The position numbers and the translations under genes are program-made. Under the pieces are notes generated by a model. That model searched no databases and had not been told where the DNA came from. It saw nothing but the letters and a program-made list of their open reading frames with translations. This document shows, one piece after another, positions 34,196 to 41,268 of a DNA stretch of 64,000 bases; positions within the stretch are counted from its first letter, which is position 1, and each line of letters starts with the position of its first letter. The DNA is from UBA6770 sp965660875 (GTDB lineage Bacteria > Bacteroidota > Bacteroidia > Flavobacteriales_G > Salibacteraceae), in contig CBFIBQ010000003.1 in the NCBI GenBank assembly GCA_965660875.1, positions 62,001 to 126,000 of the forward strand, in the 5' to 3' direction.

Positions 34196-36043
34196 ATGAA
34201 AATCGAAAGAATACTTGACAACCTCAACTCATTTGAAAAAAACTCCTTCTTAAAAATCATTGACAATTTAATTTCGGAAAGGCCCGCTGAAATTCGTGAA
34301 ATAGACAAGATTTTAAATGACGCAAGTGGCGATTTAAAGTCGATGGACAACATAAATGTTGGTCGAGTTTTTAAGCTATTAAGTAGTGAATTTGAATCCT
34401 ATTTAGAACAGGAATTAATGAATGCCTCGGGACAATTAACAATTGTATCAGATATATTGATTCGCGATGGTAATTGTATAATGAAGCAAGACTGGCTATC
34501 AAGGTTGTATGATACTGAACTAAAAAACTTAAAAAAGAAAGTCAAAGATTTTAATATCGAAATTGACTCTGATAAGTCTGCCTTGGAGCCTGAACGTCAA
34601 AATTTCTACAGAGTTTATAAAGCTTGTCTAAGCACGGCTTTCAAAAACAACGACCTTAATAACCAAGAACGAAAAATCTCTTTTAACGAGCAAACAATAC
34701 TAAACACTTTAGCTGAAGAATTAGAATTATCGAATGAGGAGACTAAACTCATTAAATATTTCATTGTACCACTTGAGAGTCAACCAATCGATTCAGTCAT
34801 AACTGAATTGAAAAATATAGGGCTTATATTCTTTTCAAAGAAAAACAACGTGGTTTACATTGCCGACGAAATTGTCGCATTACTGAGAACTCTGAAAGGA
34901 AAACAGGTTGCCGATAAATATTTCAGAAGGGTTTTAAGGCACTTAAGGGAACCACAAATAAACCTAGTTTGCAGAAAACATGGAATTGATTGGAAAAAAC
35001 CTCTTGAAACGAAAATCAACGAAATTATAAACGAAGGGATTTCCTTCTCAGGTGTCCTCCAGCAAGACATTCACAAATCAGGAACCACACTTACAGATAT
35101 AAAGAAAACAATTACCGAATTAGCTACCAAAAAACTACATATGTCGGCATTAAAAGGTGCTACTATTGAAGAAAAAATGGAAAGTCTAATTTACCACTTC
35201 GAAGAATTGGAGCGTGATGAAAAAGTAGGTATTTCTATCGACGGCTATGAAAAGTTACTTTTAGAACTAGAGCAAGTAATTCCAAAAGCAAAAAATATTA
35301 TCAAATCCGAATTTGAATTGCAAGAAGATCAAATCATGAATAGTTTTTTTCTATTGGACTATAACATAAAACCAGCTGATGTGCTGGAGGTAATACCCGA
35401 AAAAGACTTGGAGAAATTTTGCAATAAATTAGAAATCAAAACTAGAGGTGATTTGATATCAAATATCTTGGACAACTATAGAGATGCTGATAATCTATAT
35501 CTCGAAAATTATCACCTTATTGGAGCTCGAGATTTAAAAGCTTTAAAAGAAAATGGAATTCAAATTAAAGAAGCTCAACTAGGGGTCAAATTTGAAGACC
35601 TTACAAAAAAGGTGTTTTCTGGATTAGGATTCAATGTCAATGAAAAACTGAGAAGAAAAATAAACACCGCAAAAGATAAAATAGACATTGTTATTTCACT
35701 ATCAGAAGATGAAATAATTATTATTGAATGTAAGTCAGTCAAAGAAAAGGGATACAATAAATTCAGCTCTGTTTCAAGACAAGTCAAAGCATATATCAAC
35801 CTGGCAGAAAAAAGTGGACTAAAGGTTACTAAGAGTATTCTTGTTGCTCCAGATTTTTCAGATGATTTTGTTAGAGATTGTGGTTACGATTTCGAATTAA
35901 ACCTTTCACTAGTCAAGGCAGACTCATTGAAATTAATTCTAGACGCTTTCAAACAAACAAGTCTAAACACGTTTCCACACAATTTATTAATGCGCGATGT
36001 ACTAATTCAGGAGGACAGAATTATAAAGGCAATTGGTAAGTAA
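34196..36043 (+). CDS. Orphan PD-(D/E)XK nuclease with a long helical N-terminal region
   Basis: This 615-residue protein has a C-terminal domain (about residues 460-600) with the Mrr/restriction-endonuclease-like core: E467 in FEDLTKKVF, D497 in KIDIVIS, E511-C-K513 and Q529 in SRQVKAYI, the order expected for a metal-dependent nuclease active site. The first 450 residues are helix-rich with no motif I know, but two stretches resemble SAP-type DNA-binding helices (INLVCRKHGIDWKKPLETKI and LEKFCNKLEIKTRGDLISNI). No methyltransferase or specificity gene is adjacent, so it is not a classical restriction system. It could act in DNA repair or anti-phage defence; this is inference. Confidence 0.75.
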   Translation: MKIERILDNLNSFEKNSFLKIIDNLISERPAEIREIDKILNDASGDLKSMDNINVGRVFKLLSSEFESYLEQELMNASGQLTIVSDILIRDGNCIMKQDWLSRLYDTELKNLKKKVKDFNIEIDSDKSALEPERQNFYRVYKACLSTAFKNNDLNNQERKISFNEQTILNTLAEELELSNEETKLIKYFIVPLESQPIDSVITELKNIGLIFFSKKNNVVYIADEIVALLRTLKGKQVADKYFRRVLRHLREPQINLVCRKHGIDWKKPLETKINEIINEGISFSGVLQQDIHKSGTTLTDIKKTITELATKKLHMSALKGATIEEKMESLIYHFEELERDEKVGISIDGYEKLLLELEQVIPKAKNIIKSEFELQEDQIMNSFFLLDYNIKPADVLEVIPEKDLEKFCNKLEIKTRGDLISNILDNYRDADNLYLENYHLIGARDLKALKENGIQIKEAQLGVKFEDLTKKVFSGLGFNVNEKLRRKINTAKDKIDIVISLSEDEIIIIECKSVKEKGYNKFSSVSRQVKAYINLAEKSGLKVTKSILVAPDFSDDFVRDCGYDFELNLSLVKADSLKLILDAFKQTSLNTFPHNLLMRDVLIQEDRIIKAIGK

Positions 36044-36051
36044 TCTGTCTA

Positions 36052-36066
36052 TTGAAAATAAGCTAC
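36052..36066 (+). repeat. 15-bp direct repeat, left copy
   Basis: TTGAAAATAAGCTAC, identical to 36663-36677. It is nine bases after the nuclease stop and runs straight into the first REP-like palindrome. Confidence 0.7.
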
Positions 36067-36098
36067 CCCCGCTCGTGCGCGATTGAATCGCGTTCGAC
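36066..36098. repeat. REP-like palindrome 1
   Basis: The segment holds TCG, TG, CGCGATT, G, AATCGCG, TT, CGA (36073-36097): a stem with one symmetrical mismatch step, the usual build of REP sequences. It begins with CCCCG and lies 22 bases after a stop codon. Two diverged copies follow at 36515 and 37586. Confidence 0.7.
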
Positions 36099-36168
36099 TT
36101 TTTACTTAGCATACTCCTTTACCATGCAAAATGGAGATAATCGTTATTCAATTAACTATATTTATTCT

Positions 36169-36507
36169 GTGAAAAGCCTACAACGTACTCTTACACTGTT
36201 TTTTCTATTTTTCATCAATTCACTTAGTGCTCAATACGTTAAGGAATTTTGCGAAACAGAAGCACAAATTATTGGTTTTGACCTAAGTAAATGCGATGGA
36301 TGTTGGGGCTGGATGATTCAATTTGAAGAAACCGCAGAAGATGAGCATAAATTAGTTGACCCAAATGAGCACTTCAGAAATATTGGCATTGGTTTAAAAG
36401 AATTTGAAAGTCTGAACTATCCAATTAAGGTGAAACTTGAATTCAAACAAGCAGAGTCTGGTTTTGGAAATCGAATTGTTGTTACATGTGCTAAACTCGA
36501 TGAATAA
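36169..36507 (+). CDS. Small secreted protein of unknown function
   Basis: The GTG at 36169 gives 112 residues beginning with a neat signal peptide (MKSLQRTLTLFFLFFINSLSAQ). An ATG at 36124 would add 15 residues, and longer frames would run back through the REP palindrome, so they are unlikely. The mature part of about 90 residues holds four Cys (FCET, KCDGCW and VTCAK), suggesting disulfides, with acidic stretches (EETAEDEHK). No family recognised. The gene lies between two identical 15-bp direct repeats and two REP-like palindromes. Confidence 0.6.
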   Translation: MKSLQRTLTLFFLFFINSLSAQYVKEFCETEAQIIGFDLSKCDGCWGWMIQFEETAEDEHKLVDPNEHFRNIGIGLKEFESLNYPIKVKLEFKQAESGFGNRIVVTCAKLDE

Positions 36508-36514
36508 CTGTTTT

Positions 36515-36548
36515 CCCCCCGCTCATGCGCAATTAAATCGAGTTCGAC
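36515..36548. repeat. REP-like palindrome 2
   Basis: CCCCCCGCTCATGCGCAATTAAATCGAGTTCGAC is a diverged copy of repeat 1, eight bases after a stop codon. The stem is weaker (CGCAATT against AATCGAG). About 60 bases further on, GGTTGATTCGCGTGCAAC may be a second, inverted remnant. Confidence 0.6.
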
Positions 36549-36662
36549 AATTCTAAACCGAATGAGCTGCTCCTGCTCTTACGGGATTTGCTTCCCTGAG
36601 CTCCTCTGTCGGTTGATTCGCGTGCAACACTTTATACTATATTCGAAGCTTAGATTACCCGC

Positions 36663-36677
36663 TTGAAAATAAGCTAC
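36663..36677 (+). repeat. 15-bp direct repeat, right copy
   Basis: TTGAAAATAAGCTAC, identical to 36052-36066. Together they bracket the small secreted-protein gene and its palindromes. Confidence 0.7.
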
Positions 36678-36712
36678 AACAAAAAAATTAGACCAATATT
36701 GAAGCAAATAAC

Positions 36713-37579
36713 TTGAAACAAATAATTCAATATTCGTTTTATCCAGTGCTGGTTTTCGGCTTTACTTGGCTTGCCTTTTACCTGATTCAATTCATACCCT
36801 CAAAAGAACTCCTATGGCTACCTGTATTCATTTTACCTCCACTTATTACTTTGATTATTTTAAGTGAAAAACTACTTCCTTACAACAAACAATGGAGCAT
36901 AAATTTAGGTGACTTCACTACCGATTTATTTCAAACGTTTATCACCTTACCTTTTGCCATTCAAGCCTGTAAATTCGCGTTACCCTTTCTTTTAATTGTT
37001 CCGCACAACTGGCTCATTGACACATTCAACATAAACCTAATTGATGCAGAAATCAACACATTTTTATTGTTTAGCATAGCGCTATTGCTGTCTGAGTTTT
37101 GTTACTATTGGCTGCATAGGTTAAGTCATACAGTGCCATTATTATGGCGATTTCATTTTATCCATCACGTCACCAAACGGGTTTATTGGGCAAACTCGGG
37201 TAGGTTTCATCTCATTGATGCTATCTTAGGCAGTGCAGCCTATTTATTACCATTGGTGTTATTTGGATTTCCTCAAGAAATTGTAGCATTGGTATTAATC
37301 TTTTCTGGAGTTACTGGATTCTTAGAACACGTGAATATCAATTTTAAAGCTGGCTTCTTGAATTACCTTTTTAATACTGCAGAGCTACACCGTTGGCATC
37401 ATTCAGAAAAAGAAGATGAATCGAACAACAATTTTGGCAAAGCACTTATTATTTGGGATATACTATTTGGAACATTTTTGTGGCATAGAAAAAGGCAGGT
37501 TGCAGATGTTGGCGTTCAAAATCAAAAGGATATTATTGGACTAAAAGAGCAGATGATTCAGCCTTTTGAGAACCAATAA
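36713..37579 (+). CDS. Sterol desaturase / fatty acid hydroxylase family membrane enzyme
   Basis: This 288-residue protein starts with TTG. It has four or more membrane helices and the di-iron histidine clusters of the family: H135-RLS-H139, H148-FI-HH152, and ELHRWHH near residue 230, plus an extra His in LEHVN. These enzymes insert oxygen or double bonds into lipid acyl chains or sterol/carotenoid rings using non-haem iron and O2. Bacterial members hydroxylate sphingolipid or ornithine-lipid chains, which fits the lipids of Bacteroidota, but the substrate is not readable from sequence. Confidence 0.87.
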   Translation: MKQIIQYSFYPVLVFGFTWLAFYLIQFIPSKELLWLPVFILPPLITLIILSEKLLPYNKQWSINLGDFTTDLFQTFITLPFAIQACKFALPFLLIVPHNWLIDTFNINLIDAEINTFLLFSIALLLSEFCYYWLHRLSHTVPLLWRFHFIHHVTKRVYWANSGRFHLIDAILGSAAYLLPLVLFGFPQEIVALVLIFSGVTGFLEHVNINFKAGFLNYLFNTAELHRWHHSEKEDESNNNFGKALIIWDILFGTFLWHRKRQVADVGVQNQKDIIGLKEQMIQPFENQ

Positions 37580-37585
37580 ATAATA

Positions 37586-37612
37586 ACCCCACTCGTGCGC
37601 GACTAGAACCGG
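37586..37612. repeat. REP-like palindrome 3 (decayed)
   Basis: CCCCACTCGTGCGCGACTAGAACCGG shares the exact 11-mer CTCGTGCGCGA with repeat 1. It starts a few bases after the desaturase stop. The second half of the stem is degraded. Confidence 0.5.
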
Positions 37613-37826
37613 TACTTGTGTCTGCAGCCCAACGGCAAAATTCGCTTCCAAGAAACTTGGCAATTTACTTCTGGAGATAAGTCTTCGGGGAGTTCTGTTT
37701 TAGAGGAGGTTTAAAGAACTCTTCATTTGATACATTGCTTGTTCAAGGAATATGCAATTGAACCTATAGAAATACCATATTTTTGAGCCAAATCTAAATC
37801 TCCACAGACTTTTACAATACCGCAAA

Positions 37827-38414
37827 ATGAAAGACGAGTTCAGAGCATTTGTATCAAGCTTTCCCTTTTTAAGGCCGGATGAAGTAGATACTATAGTAAA
37901 TCATACCACAGTAAAGGAGTTCGAAAAAGGCGAAGTCCTGTTACGAGAAGGTATGGTTAGCAAAAATTGCCATGCTGTGGTGCGCGGTTGCGTAAGAGAG
38001 TATTACATCAAGGACGGAATTGAAAAAACGACGGCCTTTTATACTGAAGGAGATGCCGTCAACGCCTTTTCGAGCTACAGCAATCAAGTGCCTTCTAAAC
38101 ATTTTCTGGAATGCTCCGAAGATTGTCTGCTTACTGTGGGCAGTCAATCGTTAATCGATGAAATGTGTGAACGTATTCCAAGACTTGCTGAATTCATAAA
38201 ATTTGAAGTTGAAAAAGATGCCGGAAAACTCCAAGAACGTATGGCTTCTTTTATGACATCCTCTCCAGAAGAACGCTTCAACGATTTAATGGAGACCAAC
38301 CCTAATTTAATTAACCGTGTTCCTCAACATCAAATTGCAAGTTACATTGGCGTTACACCAGAATCTTTGAGCCGAATTCGGAAACGAATCATTCAAAAAG
38401 AGAAACAATCGTAA
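37827..38414 (+). CDS. Crp/Fnr family transcriptional regulator
   Basis: This 195-residue protein has an N-terminal cyclic-nucleotide-binding-like beta-roll (VKEFEKGEVLLREGMVSKNCHAVVRG, in part) and a C-terminal helix-turn-helix (VPQHQIASYIGVTPESLSRIRKRI, in part). The ligand pocket lacks the RSExxxS-like cAMP signature, and there is no N-terminal Cys cluster for an iron-sulfur centre, so the signal is unknown. Such regulators are frequent in Bacteroidota, often beside stress or transport genes. It is preceded by about 200 bases with no gene. Confidence 0.86.
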   Translation: MKDEFRAFVSSFPFLRPDEVDTIVNHTTVKEFEKGEVLLREGMVSKNCHAVVRGCVREYYIKDGIEKTTAFYTEGDAVNAFSSYSNQVPSKHFLECSEDCLLTVGSQSLIDEMCERIPRLAEFIKFEVEKDAGKLQERMASFMTSSPEERFNDLMETNPNLINRVPQHQIASYIGVTPESLSRIRKRIIQKEKQS

Positions 38415-38419
38415 TGAAC

Positions 38420-39403
38420 TTATGAGTCGGTTGATTTGCCGCCCTTTATTATCATCCAAAGTGCGTAAAGCATTTCTCCCAATACCATGGGAACAATAAA
38501 TATTGGTTCAATCATAGCGGCAAAAGCAACTGGTCCTGCAACTACAAGAATGCCTATGTATTGAATCAAATAACCTATACCAGCGGTAATAAGAAGCGAT
38601 TTAATTAGAACATTCACCCACTTTTTACCTCCTTCGTTGTTGTACATAATGCCTAGAAAAATTAGATGAACACCAAAAGCGATTAACCCTATCCCCCAGA
38701 TATGATTGAACGCTGCAACGTTTCCAGCTAAGTGTTGTCCTACTGCAACTCCCAAAATCGCGGTGTATATTAGTCTCAATACACTAGTAACCTTCGATAA
38801 TTTTGGTCGTTCTTTCTTGTGATACTTCCACATGCTCCAAGAGACCAAAACGTCTAAAAGAAAAATACCAATCAGCCCCACACTGGCAACTGCAGTTCCC
38901 AATGCCGGCATTGCAATTCCTGCCAATATCGCCATTAATATTAGGCTTATTCCGTTTGTTAAAGCTATTTTACGTCTTGTTGTCATTTTTGTGGTATCCG
39001 TTTTTTCCTTTTCAGTTTTCACTTTTTTCGTTGCCCTTTTTTGAATTCGTTTTTTAGGATTCACTTTCTTTTTTTGACTTGAAGATTCAACTTCATTCAT
39101 TTTGATTTCTGATTCCATTTGTTCGATTTTAGTTTGTTCTATAAATTCTGGCTGCTCAGAAGCACTAGCTAAAACTGGAGCCTTAATTAGGGGCATTTTA
39201 TTCATCATTATTTTATCTGTTGTTTGTTTTTGCTGTTGCTCGACATTACTTTTTTTACTGGCTTTTTTCATCCACTTTTTGTTTCCAAGGTTCGATGTTA
39301 CGTGATATCCTTTCCTATGCACTCTTTTTTCTATTGTGCAAGAAGAAAATACAAGTGCAAGGTTTAGCATTATTAGTAAGGCAATTTTGAAAGTATGTAT
39401 CAT
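38420..39403 (-). CDS. Multi-pass membrane protein with a lipoprotein-like N-terminus and a basic linker
   Basis: This 327-residue protein begins with a lipoprotein-type signal (IALLIMLNLALVFSSCTIEKRVHRKGYHV); the Cys-plus-EKRxxxxGYxV pattern recurs in Bacteroidota proteins. A long Lys/Glu-rich, low-complexity linker follows (about residues 40-140), then about six hydrophobic helices (ALTNGISLILMAILAG; GTAVASVGLIGIFLLDVLV; and others). No catalytic motif is seen. The N-terminal anchor plus linker plus membrane domain is odd and suggests a structural or regulatory rather than transport role. It converges on the Crp gene, six bases between stops. Confidence 0.65.
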   Translation of the reverse strand: MIHTFKIALLIMLNLALVFSSCTIEKRVHRKGYHVTSNLGNKKWMKKASKKSNVEQQQKQTTDKIMMNKMPLIKAPVLASASEQPEFIEQTKIEQMESEIKMNEVESSSQKKKVNPKKRIQKRATKKVKTEKEKTDTTKMTTRRKIALTNGISLILMAILAGIAMPALGTAVASVGLIGIFLLDVLVSWSMWKYHKKERPKLSKVTSVLRLIYTAILGVAVGQHLAGNVAAFNHIWGIGLIAFGVHLIFLGIMYNNEGGKKWVNVLIKSLLITAGIGYLIQYIGILVVAGPVAFAAMIEPIFIVPMVLGEMLYALWMIIKGGKSTDS

Positions 39404-39640
39404 CAGTATTTCTTTTAATTTTTACTGACACAAAGGTGAAAGAGCCAAAACTCAAATCCATTGACTTAAGATAAGAGTTGTATGGATAATTGATTTTTAG
39501 TTTATATAAAATGATTGTAGGCACTAAGGGTTAGCACCTTACTTTTAGAGTGAGCATTTACAATTCTGGCGAACAACAATTCAACATAAAAGTCACTAAG
39601 CCAGTAGAATACAACAATAGTTTTGGCCGTTTATATATGA

Positions 39641-39693
39641 CCATTGTAATACCATTTCATCAATTTGTTGTAAAAGTGATGGTAAGGCAATGG
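39641..39693. repeat. Interrupted inverted repeat, possible hairpin
   Basis: CCATTG (39641-39646) pairs with CAATGG (39688-39693), and TACCAT (39650-39655) with ATGGTA (39679-39684), around a loop of 23 bases. There is no T-run, so it is not an intrinsic terminator. Function unknown. Confidence 0.45.
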
Positions 39694-39752
39694 TATAAAC
39701 CAATAAGTTAAAGCTCATATATTTAATTCTAAATAAAAAGATTTTTATTTTT

Positions 39753-39771
39753 TAGTTAGGACTCCTTACTA
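39753..39771. promoter_or_regulatory. Operator-like palindrome before the mini-thioredoxin gene
   Basis: The core AGTTAGGA, C, TCCTTACT is an inverted repeat with 7 of 8 arm positions paired. It lies 39 bases before the ATG at 39810. Near-identical sequence recurs at 40061, before the MarR gene, so that regulator is the likely binder. Confidence 0.65.
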
Positions 39772-39809
39772 TATATTTGCTTCATGTTTAACAATTAAAT
39801 TTTTACAAA

Positions 39810-40043
39810 ATGAAAAAGTCAATTTTTTATCATGCAGGTTGCCCTGTTTGTGTTAGTGCAGAAAATGAAATCGTAAATCTTATTGGTGAATCCAATGTAG
39901 AAATTGTTCATTTAGGCCAAGATTCTTCAAGAATAGCTGAAGCTGAAAATGCTGGAATTAAATCCGTACCTGCTTTACTTACCCCCAATGGGAACATGTT
40001 GCATATCAACTATGGAGCTTCAATAGCTGATGTAAAAGGGTAA
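39810..40043 (+). CDS. Mini-thioredoxin/glutaredoxin-like protein with CPVC
   Basis: This 77-residue cytoplasmic protein starts KSIFYHAGCPVCVSAENEI: a strand, then the CxxC active site (C11-P-V-C14) at the head of a helix, as in glutaredoxin and thioredoxin. The cis-Pro motif is SVPALLT (about residues 52-58). It is shorter than thioredoxin (about 105) and near the size of the NrdH/glutaredoxin group, but lacks their C-terminal pattern. It is bracketed by two copies of an operator-like palindrome and followed by a MarR gene whose tail is rich in Cys, pointing to a small redox-responsive unit. Confidence 0.75.
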   Translation: MKKSIFYHAGCPVCVSAENEIVNLIGESNVEIVHLGQDSSRIAEAENAGIKSVPALLTPNGNMLHINYGASIADVKG

Positions 40044-40060
40044 TATTTTTTTATTCATTA

Positions 40061-40092
40061 TAGTTAGGACTCCTACTAAGGAGGCCTAGCTA
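40061..40092. promoter_or_regulatory. Operator-like palindrome between the mini-thioredoxin and marR genes
   Basis: TAGTTAGGACTCCTACTA repeats the site at 39753 almost exactly. It is also the left arm of a longer inverted repeat with GGAGGCCTAGCTA (40080-40092), followed by TTTTT, so the same bases could act as a terminator in RNA and as an operator in DNA. Confidence 0.6.
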
Positions 40093-40120
40093 TTTTTAAC
40101 TCTATCAGCAATGTTTGCAT

Positions 40121-40138
40121 TTAATTAGGAATACTAAC
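40121..40138. promoter_or_regulatory. Possible third MarR half-site pair at the marR start
   Basis: AATTAG, GAATA, CTAACT is an inverted repeat (5 of 6) containing the TTAGGA motif of the other two sites. It abuts the most upstream start codon (TTG at 40140). Confidence 0.4.
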
Positions 40139-40160
40139 TTTGGATTTCTTGTTGGCAAAT

Positions 40161-40775
40161 ATGGCAAATATGGCAAACGCAAATAAAGTTTTTGATTTAA
40201 TCACCCAGCAAAACGATACCAGTTCAAAAATTGTAGTTGGACTTGAGCGGATTTCTGAAGCATTTAGAGTTCTGCTTTGGGAACACGGAAAAACTGTTGG
40301 ATTGAGTCCAATACAGATTCAACTTCTCATATTTTTAAAATACCACGCCCCCAAATACAGAAAAATTAGCTATTTGGCCAGAGAATTCAATATGACCAAA
40401 CCCACTATCAGTGATGCTGTGAAAGTTTTGGTTAAGAAGGACTTGGTTTCTAAAGAAGTTGAGGGCCATGACAGCAGAAGTCATAGACTTAAATTAACAG
40501 CTTTAGGGAAGCGAATAGCGAAAACGGTGGAACACTTTGCGCAACCACTGCAACAAAAAGTAAGTTCCCTTTCTAAAGTTGAACAAGAAGAACTTTTAAC
40601 CAGTGTCCTAAAACTGGTTTCTAAATTGAATGATTCGGAAATCATAACCGTTCAGCGGACCTGCCACTCCTGCAAGTTTTATGACAACTCTTCGGGTCAT
40701 TACTGCCATCTGTTAAACTCAAAACTTAGTGCTAACGATATTAGAATTGATTGCCCCGAATTTGAATCAGTTTAG
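40161..40775 (+). CDS. MarR family regulator with a C-terminal four-cysteine tail
   Basis: About 204 residues from the ATG at 40161; a TTG at 40140 and an ATG at 40170 are alternatives, and a nine-base duplication (ATATGGCAA) creates the repeated starts. The winged helix is complete: SYLAREFNMTKPTISDAVKVL (recognition helix, in part), KKDLVSKEVEGHDSRSHRLKLTALGK. After it comes a tail of about 35 residues with CHSC, YC and DCPEF, four Cys spaced like a metal or Fe-S site. Such a tail suggests a redox or metal signal. Operator-like palindromes lie upstream of it and of the mini-thioredoxin gene, so autoregulation is likely. Confidence 0.85.
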   Translation: MANMANANKVFDLITQQNDTSSKIVVGLERISEAFRVLLWEHGKTVGLSPIQIQLLIFLKYHAPKYRKISYLAREFNMTKPTISDAVKVLVKKDLVSKEVEGHDSRSHRLKLTALGKRIAKTVEHFAQPLQQKVSSLSKVEQEELLTSVLKLVSKLNDSEIITVQRTCHSCKFYDNSSGHYCHLLNSKLSANDIRIDCPEFESV

Positions 40776-40830
40776 ATATTTAGCTACTTTTCGATCCCTC
40801 AATTCATAAAATAGAATATCAGAAACAGTA

Positions 40831-41265
40831 ATGAAAGAAAAACTGTACATCAAAAAAGGAGCCGGAGAAAACTACAATTACGCTCAAGACCATTGCTTTA
40901 TTAAGCTATCGTCTAGAGACACAAACGGAGAATTGTGTTTGATTGAGGACACCCTGAAACCGGGTTTTCATTTGAAACGGCACCACCACAAATTAATGAC
41001 CGAAGTTTTCTACATGCTAGAAGGCGAAATGGAACTCATTTTTGATGACGATACGATTATTCTAAGTCCGGGTGACACAATAACAGTTCCTCCCAATGTT
41101 TGGCATGAAGCCAACTGCAAGGAAGGTGGAAAAATGCTTACACTATTCAAAAACGGGCGGTTTGATGTGTTTTTAGAGGAGCTCTCTAAAATGACGGAGG
41201 CAGATTTTGCAGATGCGAATAGAATGCGTTCGATTTCTGAGGAGTATGATATTTATGAATCGTAG
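40831..41265 (+). CDS. Cupin-domain protein
   Basis: This 144-residue small beta-barrel protein has cupin motif 1 as HLKRHHHKLMTEVFYMLEGEMEL (in part; His and Glu metal ligands) and motif 2 around LSPGDTITVPPNVWHEA with the final His ligand. Single-domain cupins bind a divalent metal and range from isomerases to dioxygenases; nothing here fixes the reaction. It lies 55 bases after the MarR gene on the same strand and may be part of its regulon, although no AGTTAGGA site is seen directly before it. Confidence 0.85.
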   Translation: MKEKLYIKKGAGENYNYAQDHCFIKLSSRDTNGELCLIEDTLKPGFHLKRHHHKLMTEVFYMLEGEMELIFDDDTIILSPGDTITVPPNVWHEANCKEGGKMLTLFKNGRFDVFLEELSKMTEADFADANRMRSISEEYDIYES

Positions 41266-41268
41266 GTT

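Larger units (their letters stand above)
36508..36712. other. Non-coding gap with repeats
   Basis: The stretch holds the second REP-like palindrome, a possible inverted remnant near 36610 and the right 15-bp direct repeat. No gene is seen. Confidence 0.5.
39404..39809. other. 406-base gap with a long hairpin and an operator-like site
   Basis: No credible gene is seen. The gap holds the upstream region of the minus-strand membrane protein, an interrupted inverted repeat at 39641-39693, and the palindrome TAGTTAGGACTCCTTACTA at 39753-39771 before the mini-thioredoxin gene. Confidence 0.5.

Noticed and set aside
37613..37826. Possible gene remnant on the minus strand (GDLDLAQKYGISIGSIAYSL)
   Set aside because: The stretch is short, interrupted by stops, and resembles a helix-turn-helix only loosely; I cannot assign it to a family.
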